Shown: positions 1-12,400, counted from the stretch's first letter. The stretch is 64,000 nucleotides of DNA from Quercus robur (GCF_932294415.1 NC_065539.1:53835501-53899500); one strand, 5' to 3'. The notes: generated by a model from the sequence alone, not told the origin. Made by a program: numbers and translations.

Positions 1-129
1 ATTTAGATAGAATTTAGGAATTTTTAAATTAGCAATTTTACATGTCTAACCATATTATTTAAGGTGAATTTGAAGGTATTTTTGGGCATATGTCCTACAA
101 TGCAATTTTGTTTTGGTCAATAGTTTGTC

Positions 130-570
130 TAAGCCTATCCACGAGTTGGTTCAGGTCGGATTTGTGCCCAACCCGAAATTGACCTAACCAGATCAGGTAT
201 TCAAAATCTCAACCTGTCGCCAACCGGAGTGATTGATCAAATTGGGCGGATCCAAACTTCAACGCTTGGTGGTCAGTTCAGTCGGAGTTGGAGATCTGGA
301 AAATGACAAGAATCCGACTAAGAAAAGATGAAAAACGACCGAAATCTAGCGAGAAAAATTGAAAAATGGTTGAAATCCAGCAAGATCTTGCCAGAACTAG
401 TGAGATCTCGGCCATTATCGACAAGATCTTGGCTAGATCTTCCATAAAATATCCTAAATTTTTCTGGATCTAAAATATCTTGCCAAAGCAGTCAGTTTAG
501 TTGGCAACTAGTTAGGTTTGGTCAATGGCGATGGCTGGGTTGGGTCTGATGAGTCCTTGGACAGCCCTAA
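130..570. mobile_element. hAT-like non-autonomous DNA element relic
   Basis: The left end near 130 (TAAGCCTATCCACGAG) and the reverse complement of the right end near 570 (TTAGGGCTGTCCAAGG) form an imperfect terminal inverted repeat, in the style of short plant hAT-type elements that start T/CAGGGxTGT. The inside is rich in ACCCGAA/GGGTTGGG motifs and has no coding capacity. The flanking 8-mers (AGTTTGTC, GGTTGTTA) match only partly, so a target duplication is uncertain. Family assignment is by look of the termini only. Confidence 0.4.
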
Positions 571-642
571 GGTTGTTAATTGTGTTGGGATTCATTATTA
601 CACGTTGCACTACACAGCACAGGGGCACAGCCTTCAACGTGC

Positions 643-673
<31 letters not shown>

Positions 674-1135
674 TTGAATAACATGTTACTTTGGTTTGGA
701 TGATGGCCTTTGGATTTTTGAATGGCCAATGAGCACTAGCATTGAAAAATGCTATCCTATACTATTATACCATCCCAAAAAGTCACTTTATTACTTATAC
801 CATCCCATTTTACAATACCTCCCACATCCTAAAACTCTATTCTTATTAAAATATTATTCTTTAATCTTTTTTTTATTATTTCTTTTTAACCAATTTTTTT
901 TTTTCAGTTCTACTTTCCTAGGCTTTCCAACCGTTTCTTTTTTTTTTCCTCAGCCTCCCTCAACCTCTAGCACCAGCTCCTCTCACAAAACCACACAGAC
1001 CCATCACCGATCAACCCACCACCGATCAACCCACAACCCAACCACTACCCAAACACGACCCAAACCCCGGACCCAACCACCACCCACAACCCCTTTAAGC
1101 ACCGGTCATAGCCAGAAAAAAAAAAAAAAAAAAAA

Positions 1136-1527
1136 ACCAGCATCACAATTCACAACAGAACCATCACGCACAAACACAACCATCACCGGTCACGCACAAA
1201 CACAAACACAACAGAACCACCGGAACAAAAATCCCAATTAAAAAAAAAAAAAAAAAAAAAACCAGCATCACAATTCACAACAGAACCATCACGCACAAAC
1301 ACAACCATCACCGGTCACGCACAAACACAAACACAACAGAACCACCGGAACAAAAATCCCAATTAAAAAAAAAAAAAAAAAAAAAAACCAGCATCACAAT
1401 TCACAACAGAACCATCACGCACAAACACAACCATCACCGGTCACGCACAAACACAAACACAACAGAACCACCGGAACAAAAATCCCAATTAAAAAAAAAA
1501 AAAAAAAAAAAAACCAGCATCACAATA
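1136..1527. repeat. 125-126 bp tandem array with poly-A spacers
   Basis: Unit starts (ACCAGCATCACAATTCACAA) lie at 1136, 1261, 1387 and 1513, giving three full units and a short fourth. Each unit is about 105 bp of A/C-rich sequence plus a run of about 20 A. The three full units look identical apart from the A-run length, which points to recent expansion. Confidence 0.85.
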
Positions 1528-2072
1528 GAACCCGATCTCCAATCTCCGATCTCCACTCCGATCTCCAATCTCCGATCTCCGCGACCCACGCCGTGACCAA
1601 TTAGCCATACCCACAACCCACTTCAGCCCACTCCGATCTCCGACTCCGCGACCCATGCCGTGACCCGCGCCGTGACCCACTTCAGCCACTCCGATCTCCG
1701 ATCTCCGTGACCCACGCCATGACCCACTCCGATCTCCGTGACCCACAACTCACCTCAGCCATACCCACCACTTCCTTTAAGCACCGGTCACAGCCAAAAA
1801 ATGTTTGGGTTTGAAACCCACCACTTCCTTTAAGCACCGGTCACAGCCCAACATCACAAAGCAGATGAGAAAGAGATGATGATGTTTGGGTTTGAAAGAG
1901 GAAAGAGCAGAGGGATTGAAGAGAGCGGAGAGAGCAGAGCTGATGATGTTTGGGTTTGGAAGAGGAAAGAGCAGAGAGAACGTGAAGAGAGCGGAGAGAG
2001 CAAATGAGGAAGAGAGACTGAAGAGAGAGAAATGGCGTTTGGGATTAAAATATATATATTTTTTATACCATT

Positions 2073-2138
2073 GTGCTACAGTACAATTCTAAAGATAGAA
2101 TTGTACTGTAGCACTATTGTAAAAATTTTTACAATAGT
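2073..2138. repeat. Two back-to-back perfect palindromes
   Basis: Positions 2073-2090 (GTGCTACAGTACAATTCT) pair perfectly with 2097-2114 across a 6-base loop. Directly after it, 2113-2138 is a loop-free 26-bp palindrome (ACTATTGTAAAAA and its complement). Both sit in the right subterminal part of the TIR element and could form cruciforms or hairpins. Confidence 0.85.
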
Positions 2139-2759
2139 TGTGTTTAGCATCCTTTGATGCAGCACATTTTAAGCCATAAAATGCTAAAAAAGGCTTAGAT
2201 ATAGCATTAGCATTTTTCAATGCTAATGCTCTAAGAGCATCAGTATCTGGCATGCTAAAGCTCCAAATATGCTAAAATTTAGCATCAAAACCCATAAATC
2301 TTGCATTATTTGCACTTCCAATTTAAAAAAAAAAAAAAATTACCATTGAGTTACAGCACTATCCTACTTTTATGATGATACGGTAGCAAGATGGTATTTT
2401 TTAAAATAATATTTTATTGGGTTTTGGATTTTATTTGGGTATTGGGTTATATTATTTGATTGTGTAGATATATTATTTTAATGTGTTTAGATACCGGATG
2501 TTAATGCTAAGTCCCTCCCTTTTTTGGGAACCTTTCTTAATAAATATATGCCCTAAAGTTCATAAATGTTAGTTTTATTGTTTAAACTATTAATATATAT
2601 ATATATATATATATATATTAGTTTTTGGTCTTTTAAAGAATCACAATCGTGGCAATGTCGCCACATGGCAAGTTTGGACATGTTCATTGGCCTTGTATTA
2701 ATCGGCCTTACTAGAATATTAATGCCTAAAACTAGTAAAAAAAAATTTAATAAATTTTC

Positions 2760-2902
2760 AAATTATGGCGTCCGCTTATAATAATTGTGCTCTTTATTAT
2801 TAGATCAAAACATCAGTTGGTTTTTAGTGTGTAAGCAATGATTAAACCTAAAATCTCTTATTCAATCATAAGAGACTTTACCAATTAAGCTAATTGAAAC
2901 CC
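2760..2902 (-). mobile_element. tRNA-derived SINE, minus strand
   Basis: Read on the minus strand, this has a pol III box-A-like TTAGCTTAATTGGTAAAG followed about 40 bases later by a box-B-like GGTTTAATC, then a second part (GATCTAATAATAAAGAGCAC ... GCGGACGCCATA). The same family recurs at 13,600-13,740. The arrangement resembles a dimeric tRNA-derived plant SINE. Diverged, without a clear target duplication. Confidence 0.45.
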
Positions 2903-3200
2903 AAAAAACTAGCAAAATTTTGAATCATATTTATCAATTCTACATCTTTAATTTAATTTATTATATTATTTTCTCAACAAAAAAATCTACACTAAAGTGT
3001 TTTTTTTATACATAATTTAACACGTTTTTATCAATTAATTAGTGAAGTGTGAACTATATTTTAAATTATGTATAATCATTACATTTCAAAAAAAAAAAAT
3101 TTCAAGGGTTCCAAACTATTGGACACAAAAATCAGCATATTGTCCAGTGGCAAAGAAGAAAACCTTAACATCCTTGTTCTCCAAATTTAAAATAAGACAG

Positions 3201-3241
<41 letters not shown>

Positions 3242-3723
3242 AAAGAAAGCTCTTTACTAATACTTACATATATTTTAAATTTTTTTTTTTTTTTTAAATG
3301 AGGTACACATAGTGAATGTTCATTTCACTTGTCAATTAGTGGTTTAGATGAAAACTATGTCCATGTTTAATTGTCTACGCTTCTAAATGGTGACTTCCCA
3401 TTAGGTTACCTAATAGGTAAGCAACAATGTTAGCACCAATCATAGATTCACAGTACACCGCCTTAACAATCACCAAGCATTAGTCCTAAATTTTAAGGGT
3501 TAATTATAAATCCTCATTAGATTAGTCAAAATCGATTGTATGTATTGCTTCCAACATTTTCTCTTATTCGAGTCACATTTTATGTTAGTTTCTTATTTTC
3601 ATGTCATTTTTTACACTTCTACAAATGTTATTTTTGTCTCTTTCTTTTTTGTTGATAATTCGATAATTACAATAGATGAGAATATTTAAAGTTTAATTAT
3701 GAAATTAGAAATATCATGAATTG
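2903..3723. other. AT-rich intergenic DNA, no gene seen
   Basis: Long T runs (3204-3237, 3278-3295) and A/T-rich sequence. No ORF with recognisable protein similarity and no repeat boundary could be supported. Confidence 0.6.
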
Positions 3724-3728
3724 ATTAC

Positions 3729-4427
3729 TGTGGTACCCGATCCTATGAGTGTTGCTTTCCTGGACAAGCGGTTTGGGTTCCCAATTTATTTATGAGTGGG
3801 TTTCCTAACAATCCTATGGGTAATGGCTTCAAACACAACCTAGACAATCCAATTTCTATTATCTCTGAGAGTTTTTGGACCAACACACCCTTCCCCTCTG
3901 ATTGTTCTTCTCTCTTTCTCACTCTCACTCTTTGTTTTCTCTTTTCCACCCTTTTTCTCCCAGTTTTTCCAATTGTCTCCTTTGTTTGCCCTCACGCCTC
4001 TTATATAGTCTTTCCTTAGTGGGGTTCAAATCATTACTTTTTCACCAGTTTCCATGCAATCCCACTTTTACCTAGAATCCCAAGAAACAATCATGTCTTC
4101 TGAGGATTCTCTTGAAACTTGTTCCAAACACCAAATAGTGTTTAGCAGCGAACTCACCAAAGGCATTGACAACACTCAGTAACTAACCTGAATTTAATTA
4201 TTTCATCATCGATTTCCCACCGCCTCATCAGTCGGTAGTGGGCCAAACACTGTGGGAATCTCCTGAACGATAATCTCTAAGTCCCAACATACGTATCGTT
4301 GGGCTGGGTTTATTCCAACAGGGTTTGGTCCCCCTTCCATCTTCTAGGTTGGCCTTGGCTACTCAAGCCGATCTTAGGCCTAAGTTAAGTGGTGTGGTAC
4401 TGATTATCTGGGTTCGAGCCCTCGACA
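3729..4427. mobile_element. Solo LTR (699 bp) with 5-bp target duplication
   Basis: The block begins TGTGGTACCC and ends CCTCGACA, the TG...CA ends of an LTR, and is flanked on both sides by ATTAC (3724-3728 and 4428-4432), a perfect 5-bp target-site duplication. It contains a CT-rich stretch and a TATA-like TTATATAG near 3,999. No internal retroelement coding sequence is present, so this is most simply the product of LTR-LTR recombination. Superfamily cannot be told from the LTR alone. Confidence 0.75.
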
Positions 4428-4432
4428 ATTAC

Positions 4433-4639
4433 AATTTCCCTTTTTCATTTTTTACAGAGCATCAGATTTCAATGGTCTCACTTGAGGCTCTCTAATTAGT
4501 TACTATGTTAAACGTTGAGTGAGACTCACGTCTTCTTCATGAATTTGTTCACTGGAACTAGAAGTGGGTCCAATAAAAATGGAGCTCAACTCCATGACAT
4601 AATGGCACAATATTATAATACAAGTTGATGTGTGATCTA

Positions 4640-4676
<37 letters not shown>

Positions 4677-5212
4677 CATTATGCTGCTAAGATATTTATG
4701 TCGACAACCTTCCTTACTTCATACCTTCCATTCGCACCCACCTATAAAATTCATTTCAGCTGCAATCCTACAAAGTTTCAATATTCCGTGATTGTGCTTT
4801 AACACATGGCAGTTTTCTGTGTTTCGAATCTTGTGTAATAGTTAGAAATATTGCAACATATAACTACCATTTTATTTTGAGAGATTTAAAGTATCAAAAT
4901 AAAAAAGTAAAACGGTAAAAGTTTTAAAAGTTAAAAAAAATTTATCTAAAGATTAGGATTAAAAGTGAACTTTTCAAGTTTCAATCTCAAACTCTTAAAG
5001 GTGGTAATTGTGGTAAAGTACAATGCAATAATTATTGTAACAAATCTCAATCCAGTTTAGTAATTATTTAGGGATACAAAAATTTGTATTCCCATTTTTT
5101 CATTATTATTAGGGCAGTAGTTTATGATTAAATCAATATTATTATTCATCAACCCACTATTAAACAACTTTGACCAAAAATTTAGTTGAAAGAAAATTCT
5201 AAAATATTTTTT
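4433..5212. other. Intergenic DNA with (AT)n
   Basis: Contains an (AT)n microsatellite at 4643-4675 and otherwise AT-rich unique-looking sequence. No gene supported. Confidence 0.6.
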
Positions 5213-5336
5213 TTTTAGAGATAATTACAACATGCTGCTAATCCCGCAGTTCGAACCCTTTCCCTCCTAGACCCTCAAGCACTTTGTGTATGGGGAGGTG
5301 CCAATTCAACTACAAGACCTTTGGCCCTAAAATATT
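5213..5336 (-). mobile_element. tRNA-derived SINE fragment, minus strand
   Basis: On the minus strand a box-A-like TTGTAGTTGAATTGGCACC is followed by a box-B-like GGGTTCGAACTGC, the hallmark of tRNA-derived SINEs. The spacer carries CTCCCCATACACAAAG. Diverged copy, no target duplication identified. Confidence 0.5.
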
Positions 5337-5392
5337 ATATTGTTTAGGATTGGCTAATAACTACTATCATCACATAACTTGTATATATTAAT

Positions 5393-5531
5393 ACATGCAC
5401 ATCAGCTCACCGATTGAGATCATTTAGTGCTTTTAATTCAAATATTTAGGGTTCAAATCTCTCTAGCTCCCTTATTGTAACTATCATATTATTATTAAAA
5501 AAAGAAAAGAAAAAAAAAAAAGAAAAGGGGA
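5393..5531 (+). mobile_element. tRNA-derived SINE with A-rich tail
   Basis: Box-A-like CAGCTCACCGATTGAGA and box-B-like GGGTTCAAATCTC lie in tRNA order and spacing, and the block ends in an A-rich tail near 5498-5525. It is oriented opposite to the SINE just upstream. Confidence 0.45.
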
Positions 5532-7320
5532 TTAGCTAATAGCTAGTAGGCCAGGTTTGTAATAATCTTATTTAATTTATTTGATTTTTATAAAAATATC
5601 ATATTTAAGTATAATTTATTTTTATCCACAATATTTTTTCACTAAATAATCCAATGAAACTAAACACGTCATCCAAATACACTCTAAGATCTTAAATATT
5701 AGAAATATTAGTAACCTTGAAATAATCCAATGATGCTGAGATCCTCCAAAGGTTAGAGATTTCAATTAATAGTTTCTAGGGTAGTTGCATTGTATTTTTA
5801 GATAAATTTAATTTATTTATTTCTTTTGCTATATATATATATATATATATATGTGTGTATATATATATATATATTCAAGTGAATATTAAATCAAAATTTA
5901 TCAAAATTTGTTTCTAATTGCACTTTAATTTTATGTCAAGTGCTATTTCAATTAGATTTTACATGCTCTAATTTTTTTGTTATGTATTATGCTAATCAAA
6001 ACTTAATTATTTTAGCAAATTATATTTCAAAATTATTTAATACTACTTCTAATCTATTTGAAACTAAACACGATGTTCTTATCAAAACTTATTATCAATT
6101 CATCAAGTATAAACTTAATCAAAAAATTTTATACTCAATTTTAGCATGTTCTAAAAAATTAGCTATTCCTTTTTAACATATTGCCATAATAAGTCATCTT
6201 AATAATTTATTTGAGAAAAAATAATAAATTCATTGAAGTAAAAACTAAGTGTGATAGTTTTATATATATTACTTAATGTTTCTAATACTCGGACTAAGAT
6301 ATTTCTTGATTACTCAAGCTGAAGTTATGAGACTGGCTTGTGAAACCACAACAAGGACTTCAATTTGAACCAAATAATGACAAATCCTTACAACCCAACA
6401 AACACTTTGCTCAAAAAAAGAAATCTCAATTCGGACTTGAGCAAACTGGGTTAGCCAAAAGGAAACTCTGATGGTTAAGTAAGTAAACTATGGTAGGAGA
6501 AGAAGAAATGAAAATGGTAGAGTCTTAAAATGTGAGGTTGCATACCTTATTCAACATAATGGAGGAGTAATTTTTGAGCATATATGATGTGCTTTATTTG
6601 TTGGGAAATTGCCTTAAAATATGATAATTGACCTATTTGTTGAGATTCTTAATATTGGTTTGGATGAACTTGTGTTCATCTCAAAATAGAATGTACAATC
6701 TTATAAAATATCATCTTTCAAAATGCTCTCATTCAATAAACAAATATGTGATGTTAGGGGTACTATAACTTTTATTACATAAGGTAGCCTTAGAGGCTAA
6801 TGTATCACAAATCATTTTAAAAAAAGCCCTCAAATATTCATATATCAAGTTATTGAATTAACACCAATTATATTTATTATCTGATCTAATTATTTTGTTA
6901 AAAAAATTTGTAATATATTTTTAAAACAAAATAAATGGATGAAAATAAACTTTCTTCCAAATACACACTTATTACGTGCAAGGACACTCTACAACCTTTT
7001 TGTCCTTGAGGTTGGACACTTGGACTAAATAAATGTGATAGTGTCACTGCCCAAATGGCTTTCCCAAAGGAGTACGAAAGCAACACCTTCTCATCTAATC
7101 TTAGCCTCCACAAGCTATTCCTTACCCTTCTTCTTTCCAGGCTTTGTTCTACAAGGTCAGTTCATATTTATTGCTTCTCCTTCATATGTCGTTTGATATA
7201 GTGCTATATATTCTGATGCCTCCGTATATATAAATCAAATCTTTCTTTTTTCTAGCTGTTACTATCATTCTCAACCTTCATTCCAAGAACCCCATTTGGT
7301 AGAAACACAATTTTATGATC
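5532..7320. other. AT-rich spacer and distal HSF upstream region
   Basis: No gene seen. (AT)n near 5830-5873. An ACGT-core motif TACGTGC at 6973-6979, about 470 bp before the HSF start codon, resembles an ABA-response element but is a single weak copy. No perfect heat-shock element was found by eye. Confidence 0.5.
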
Positions 7321-7328
7321 TATAAATA
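7321..7328 (+). promoter_or_regulatory. TATA box of the HSF gene
   Basis: TATAAATA lies 121 bp upstream of the HSFA6b start codon, so transcription would be expected to begin near 7350 and give a 5' leader of about 100 bases. Position and sequence fit a plant core promoter; not experimentally shown. Confidence 0.6.
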
Positions 7329-7448
7329 GCTAACATTGAGAAGTTGAGGTTCAACTGCATTGTTCTTGTTCCACCTGCATATATAGTGATTAGGCACCAA
7401 AAATCATATCAAACCCAGATCACAGTTTATCCTCTTTGTGGGTAAATC

Positions 7449-8980
7449 ATGAATCCTCAGGGCCGAGTGAAGGTAGCGTTTAGAGGAGCAAGCTCATCTT
7501 TTTCGGGCACGCCGTCCTCATCCATGGTTCAGCCTCCTCAACCGCTGGAGGGAATTCATGAAACGGGCCCTCCTCCTTTTCTTACCAAAACCTATGATAT
7601 CGTTGAGGACTCGACCACAAATCATGTTGTTTCATGGAGTAGAGGGAACAACAGCTTTGTTGTGTGGGACCCTCAGGCATTTGCCATGATTCTTCTTCCC
7701 AGATACTTCAAGCACAACAATTTCTCTAGCTTTGTCAGGCAGCTCAACACTTATGTAAGAATTTTTTTTTTTTTTTTTTACCAAGAATGAATGATAAATT
7801 TATCTTTTTTGAAAAGTGTTACAATAATTTTACTTTTTCATTTATCTTCACAAACAACTAGAATGAATCTGCTATTTTTGTTAACTTTTTTTTTTTTGGG
7901 ATGATATTGTGATAGATTTGAATCATTTGATTGGTCTCTCCTTTTTCTCTTTGTTTAATGGGTTACTTATTTTGGATATTTTGGTTGTTTAATGACTTTA
8001 AAAGCAAAGTATTATCAAGCTGATTTATCATATGGTCATTGCTGCCTCAAAGAAGTTGTTAAAAACTTAGATTTTTCAGTCTTATTATGTTTAACTCTTG
8101 AAGGCTCTTAGATTTAGTACAACTCGCCATTGAATGTTACAATGAGCTTCTCGATGAATGTGACCATGAAGGACTTTGATTTATGTAGGGCTTTAGGAAG
8201 GTTGATCCAGATAGATGGGAGTTTGCTAATGAAGGGTTTCTAAGAGGACAAAAGCATCTTTTAAAGAATATTAGGAGAAGGAAGACGTTTCAACTTCAGG
8301 CTTCGCAGCAGGCTCTGGACTCTTGTGTTGAAGTTGGAAGGTTTGGATTAGATGGAGAAGTTGATCGGTTGAAGCGTGACAGGCAGGTTCTAATGGTGGA
8401 ACTGGTGAAGCTTAGACAGCAACAACAAAATACTAGAACTTACATCCAATCAATGGAGGATAGACTTAGAAAGACAGAAGGGAAACAGCAACAGATAATG
8501 AATTTCTTGGCAAGAGCAATTCAGACTCCCAACTTTTTACAACAATTAGTTCAGCAGAAGGAAAGAAGAAAGGAACTCCAAGATGCAATAACGAAGAAGA
8601 GAAGGCGACCTATTGATCAAGGGCCTAGTGACCTTGAAATTGGCGTTTTAGGCCAAGGTGGAGAAGGAAACTTTGTTAAAGTTGAGCCTCATGATTCTGA
8701 TGATATTTCTGAATTTGAAGTTTCAGAGCTGGACAGACTTCCTATGGACATGCATGGACTAAGTGGAAGCCAAAACAACCCAGAGGAAGAACATATAGAG
8801 AAAGGAGTGGAACATGAAAGTAGAGATATGTTTAAGGACCTTGATGAGGGGTTTTGGGAAAATTTGCTCAACGAGAGTATTGAAGAAGAAATTGGTATAA
8901 TGGGTGTTGATCAAGAAGATGATGAAGAAATAGGTGTGTTGGCTGAGCATATGGGCTACTTGGCGTCTAGTCCTAAATAA
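7449..8980 (+). CDS. HSFA6B: Heat stress transcription factor, class A6b/A2 type
   Basis: Two exons, 7449-7754 and 8189-8980, joined by a 434-base GT-AG phase-0 intron inside the DNA-binding domain at the place conserved in plant HSFs (after RQLNTY, before [12 protein letters not shown]); 365 aa. Residues about 41-134 are the winged-helix HSF domain that binds heat-shock elements; about 150-210 is the HR-A/B oligomerisation coiled coil of class A length ([20 protein letters not shown]); KKRRR at 238-242 is a nuclear localisation signal; [11 protein letters not shown] at 321-331 is an AHA activator motif; LAEHMGYL at 353-360 is a C-terminal export-like motif. [14 protein letters not shown]-like entry, SEFEVSELD and the single AHA motif favour A6b over A2. 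The family activates heat, drought and ABA response genes in the nucleus. Complete, no lesions seen. Subclass remains the main doubt. Confidence 0.93.
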
Positions 8981-9410
8981 TAGAAGATATCTCATATGTA
9001 AGATATATACCTTCTTCCTTTTACAAAATTTGAGTCTCATACATTTGCAGAGTCACATATTTTGAAAGGAAAAAAAAAAAAAATATATATATATATATAT
9101 ATATTATATATGAGATAACTATTGCCTAATTACTAAATAGGAGAATGTATCTCATGCTTCAGATATTTGTATTCTTCTTTTTATGATGTGTCTCATACAT
9201 TTGTAGAGTCACACACATTGAGATGAGGAATGCATATATCTTATGCATAAGATAATTATTTCCTAATTACTAAATAGGAGAGGGTATCTCGTATATTAAA
9301 TATATGCATTTTTTCTCTTACAATGTGTGAGTTTCATATAATTATAAAGTCACATGTTTGGAGAAGGAAAGTGCATATATCTTATGTATGAGATAAATAT
9401 TGCCTACCCA
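8972..9410. repeat. Tandem repeat starting at the HSF stop codon
   Basis: Three diverged copies of a roughly 140-160 bp unit. Landmarks TATCTCAT/TATCTCGT recur at 8988, 9148 and 9285, each preceded by CCTAA...(A)TAG and followed by GAGTCTCATACATTT- and AGAGTCACA-like segments. The first copy begins at the last codons of the HSF gene, so the 3' UTR is built of this repeat. An (AT)n tract at 9083-9110 lies in copy one. Confidence 0.7.
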
Positions 9411-12400
9411 GAGAATCAATATTTGTGCTGTTTTTATTTGTTGCTCCAATGAGCTAGGTGTCGTAGAAGTCCTCCCTAGCTATCTAATCTCACTATCCAT
9501 TTTCTTCTTTGTTGTTTTATTTAGGTATTGATTGCAAAATCCATGATAAATTCGATATGGAACGCCAATTCATTTACAGTTTGTAGAATGTTCTCCAATG
9601 AAGTAAGCAGAAACAATGCCATTCAACCATTGCTTGTTTTATGGAATTATCCACAATTTAATATCATTTAGGTTCCTTTGACCATCATGTCTATTTGTCT
9701 CCTTTCTCTCTTTTTTCCTAAAATAATAATTATTTTTTTGCTGGTGGTGATTAGTATGTTCGAATTGCTTGCTATCTTGATTTGTCATTCTTGTTCTCAA
9801 TATAGATTAATTACTTTTTTTTTTTTTTTTGGAGGGTGAATATAGATTAATTACTTGATTACATATGATATGACACTCAAATAACAGATTATAATTACTT
9901 CTATGCAAGCGATTTGTTAAGAGTATTACCCGCACTAAATTGTATTGGTATTACCTGTATTACACGTGTACAGTACTTATTACCATTACAGGTGTTATTC
10001 GTGCTTTCTATTTATATTATCTATATAAAAGGGACAAAAGATTTCCATTTATATTAATATTACACCAGTAATTTTCTAAAGCTTCACTATGTATGCTTCG
10101 TCTTATTTCCTATATATAAGCCTTTAGTATGTATATATGTTGCAAAAATATAAGTAAATGTTAAAGACGTAGTCATTTATGCTTTATACATCACATGGAT
10201 ATAAGCCACCATAATCAAACCATATTAATCTTTATTCTTTAATGTGTTTCCTTTTCACTCCTTCCCTTTTTTTTTTCTTTTTTTGTCTATATTAGTTCTT
10301 GTAACTTTGTTATGGAGCAATCCTATGATTTGATATCATGAAAGACTACTATTAATTAATAATTACTACTCCAAAAAGTTTATACTTTTAGAAATTTTAA
10401 TTTAATAATTATTCTAACATTATCTCTTTATTTGTTATTTATTGATTTATTTATTATTATAAACTTTTCAATGAGCATAACGTAAACTTATAGAAATGAA
10501 TATTTAAATATGTAGTCATTTGAACTTTGCATGCAATAAATATAATGTTGTAATATAGTAGGATATTATTATTTACGGTATATTCTCATAAATAAGTAAC
10601 TATGATTTTGTAGAATACAAAAGACTATCATAATTTGTATTACAATATAGTTTTAGGGTTACCATATTAAACCTAATATATTCTTATATATACCATATAT
10701 TGAGTTACTTATAAGACATGTAAAATTTGTAATAATAACGATATAGTCGTCAAAAAAGCCAAACCATGTTAATTCTTATTTCACTTAATCTTGTATTTCT
10801 TTTACTCAAAATCCCAACAATTACTATTCTAATATGATATTAAAACCAAAATCTTTGCTCTTCATCTACCTTCATTTTTTTGTCACTTTTACTGCCAACA
10901 TCAAAGCCCACACGGCCACACCCAAGCTCTAGGTCCATGAAAATCCCATCTAAATCTAGACTTTTCGGATTTGTATTTGTGCATCCTTTTAGAATTGTCG
11001 TTCAAGAGTTGTATGTCTTTAAGCATTGTGTCAATCCCAATTATGTGATTCATTGTGGTTACACACATATCGTTTCTTGCTCTGAAGACACCTCATGTGT
11101 CTCAAATGCACATAGAGCCCTCGCATGTCTGTTTTATCTTAGAGATGCATTGATTTTCCTTAATATTTGAATTCCATAGATTCTTGCTCCACACTTTACA
11201 TGTGTTGGGTAGAGTCTCTATTAATTTCTACCGTTGTGTAGAGTCTCTATATTCAAGTGTTTTCTACATGTTTTTCTTTACCTAAGCAATATAAAATAAA
11301 CACTCTTTAAGATTGTTTTTGCACATATTTGGCAAGACGGAGTCTTTTACATGTATCATGCGTTTCACAAACAACTTCATATTCGACGATGATCGTTTCT
11401 TCAAGCATTTCTTGGTGCTTCCCGGTTAATTCAACTATGATTTTGTATAATATTGTGGGTTAGCATAGTTATATCTAGTGTAGTTTTGAAGTTAGTATAC
11501 TAAACCGAATGTATTTTTATATATACCTTTTATTAGTTTTCTTGTAACATACAATTCAAAATAATAAAAATATATTGGTCAAAATTTTTTTGTTGTATAA
11601 GTAAGCCGTCTCCCTCTGTCCTTTTTTTTTTTTTTTTTTTTTCATTCACTCACAATGATATCGCATTTATTATGTGGTTTTCTTTTTCTTGAATTAGTTT
11701 GTATAATAGCAGGAAATCAACTTCTCTGAAATAGGGTTAAAGCTACGTATGCACTACTTCTATTAAAATACACAAAGCTTTCAAATAATCAAATAGTATA
11801 TCGATTTGACGAGATCTTTATGAGGATGAAAGTAGATAAGTACGCAGGCTAGAGTTGTCAACTTGAGGAGGGTTGGCTTGAAAGTTGAAACGGTACATTA
11901 AAACCATAGGCGCTCGGACGACACGTTTCAGATCATGCGGAAATTTTTGTCTCAGCTGACGGTTTTGTCGGTAATATTTTACTTTCTTTTTTTGCACTTT
12001 ACGCTTTTCTAATAATGCAAAAATCACTTTTCTAATAACCAGTTTCCTGAAGGTTGTGGATTATGGATTGGTGGGTCTCGATCAGCAAAATGATTAAAAG
12101 CAAATTTTAATTAGTTGCGTTTCAAAACACGTTGTAGAGAAGTCGCTAGAAGTGTTTGGACTTTATCAAGTGCGTGTTTTTTATGTAATATAAAATCATT
12201 ATTCTCGTGAACTGTGTAGGATTATTAATTTTGTGTTTATCAACCTTCACAATCTAGGACATTCCGGGGGTCACAATGGACTCAAAAAGTGTTGACAGCG
12301 TCAATTTCTATTTTGAAAAGACCAGTGACCAGCCAATTAATGACAAATTAGGGTTACAACTTACACCGATGGAGAGAGAGAACCTAATTCCAGTCTGAAC

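Larger units (their letters stand above)
731..2231. mobile_element. 1.5 kb non-autonomous TIR DNA element
   Basis: A 24-bp near-perfect inverted repeat bounds this block: GAGCACTAGCATTGAAAAAT (continuing GCTA) at 731-754 and its mirror at 2208-2231. The inside holds pyrimidine-rich low-complexity DNA, a 125-bp tandem array (1136-1527), degenerate CCGATCTCCGTGACCCACG repeats (about 1530-1760), a duplicated 40-bp CACTTCCTTTAAGCACCGGT segment (1770, 1823), purine-rich GAAGAGAGCGGAGAGAGC repeats and two palindromes near the right end. No transposase is visible. A related end sequence (GAGCATCAG...) starts directly at 2235, suggesting a second, abutting relic. I could not find a convincing target duplication, so MULE versus hAT origin stays open. 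Confidence 0.5.

Noticed and set aside
696-1241. 181-codon ORF
   Set aside because: Low-complexity translation of CT-rich and A/C-rich repeats inside a non-autonomous transposon.
7261-7300. Heat-shock element TTCCAAGAA upstream of HSFA6b
   Set aside because: Spacing between TTC and GAA is three, not two, and there is no third repeat, so it does not meet the HSE consensus.
10880-11170. 96-codon ORF
   Set aside because: No recognisable domain, AT-rich context, no promoter or splice context that supports a gene.
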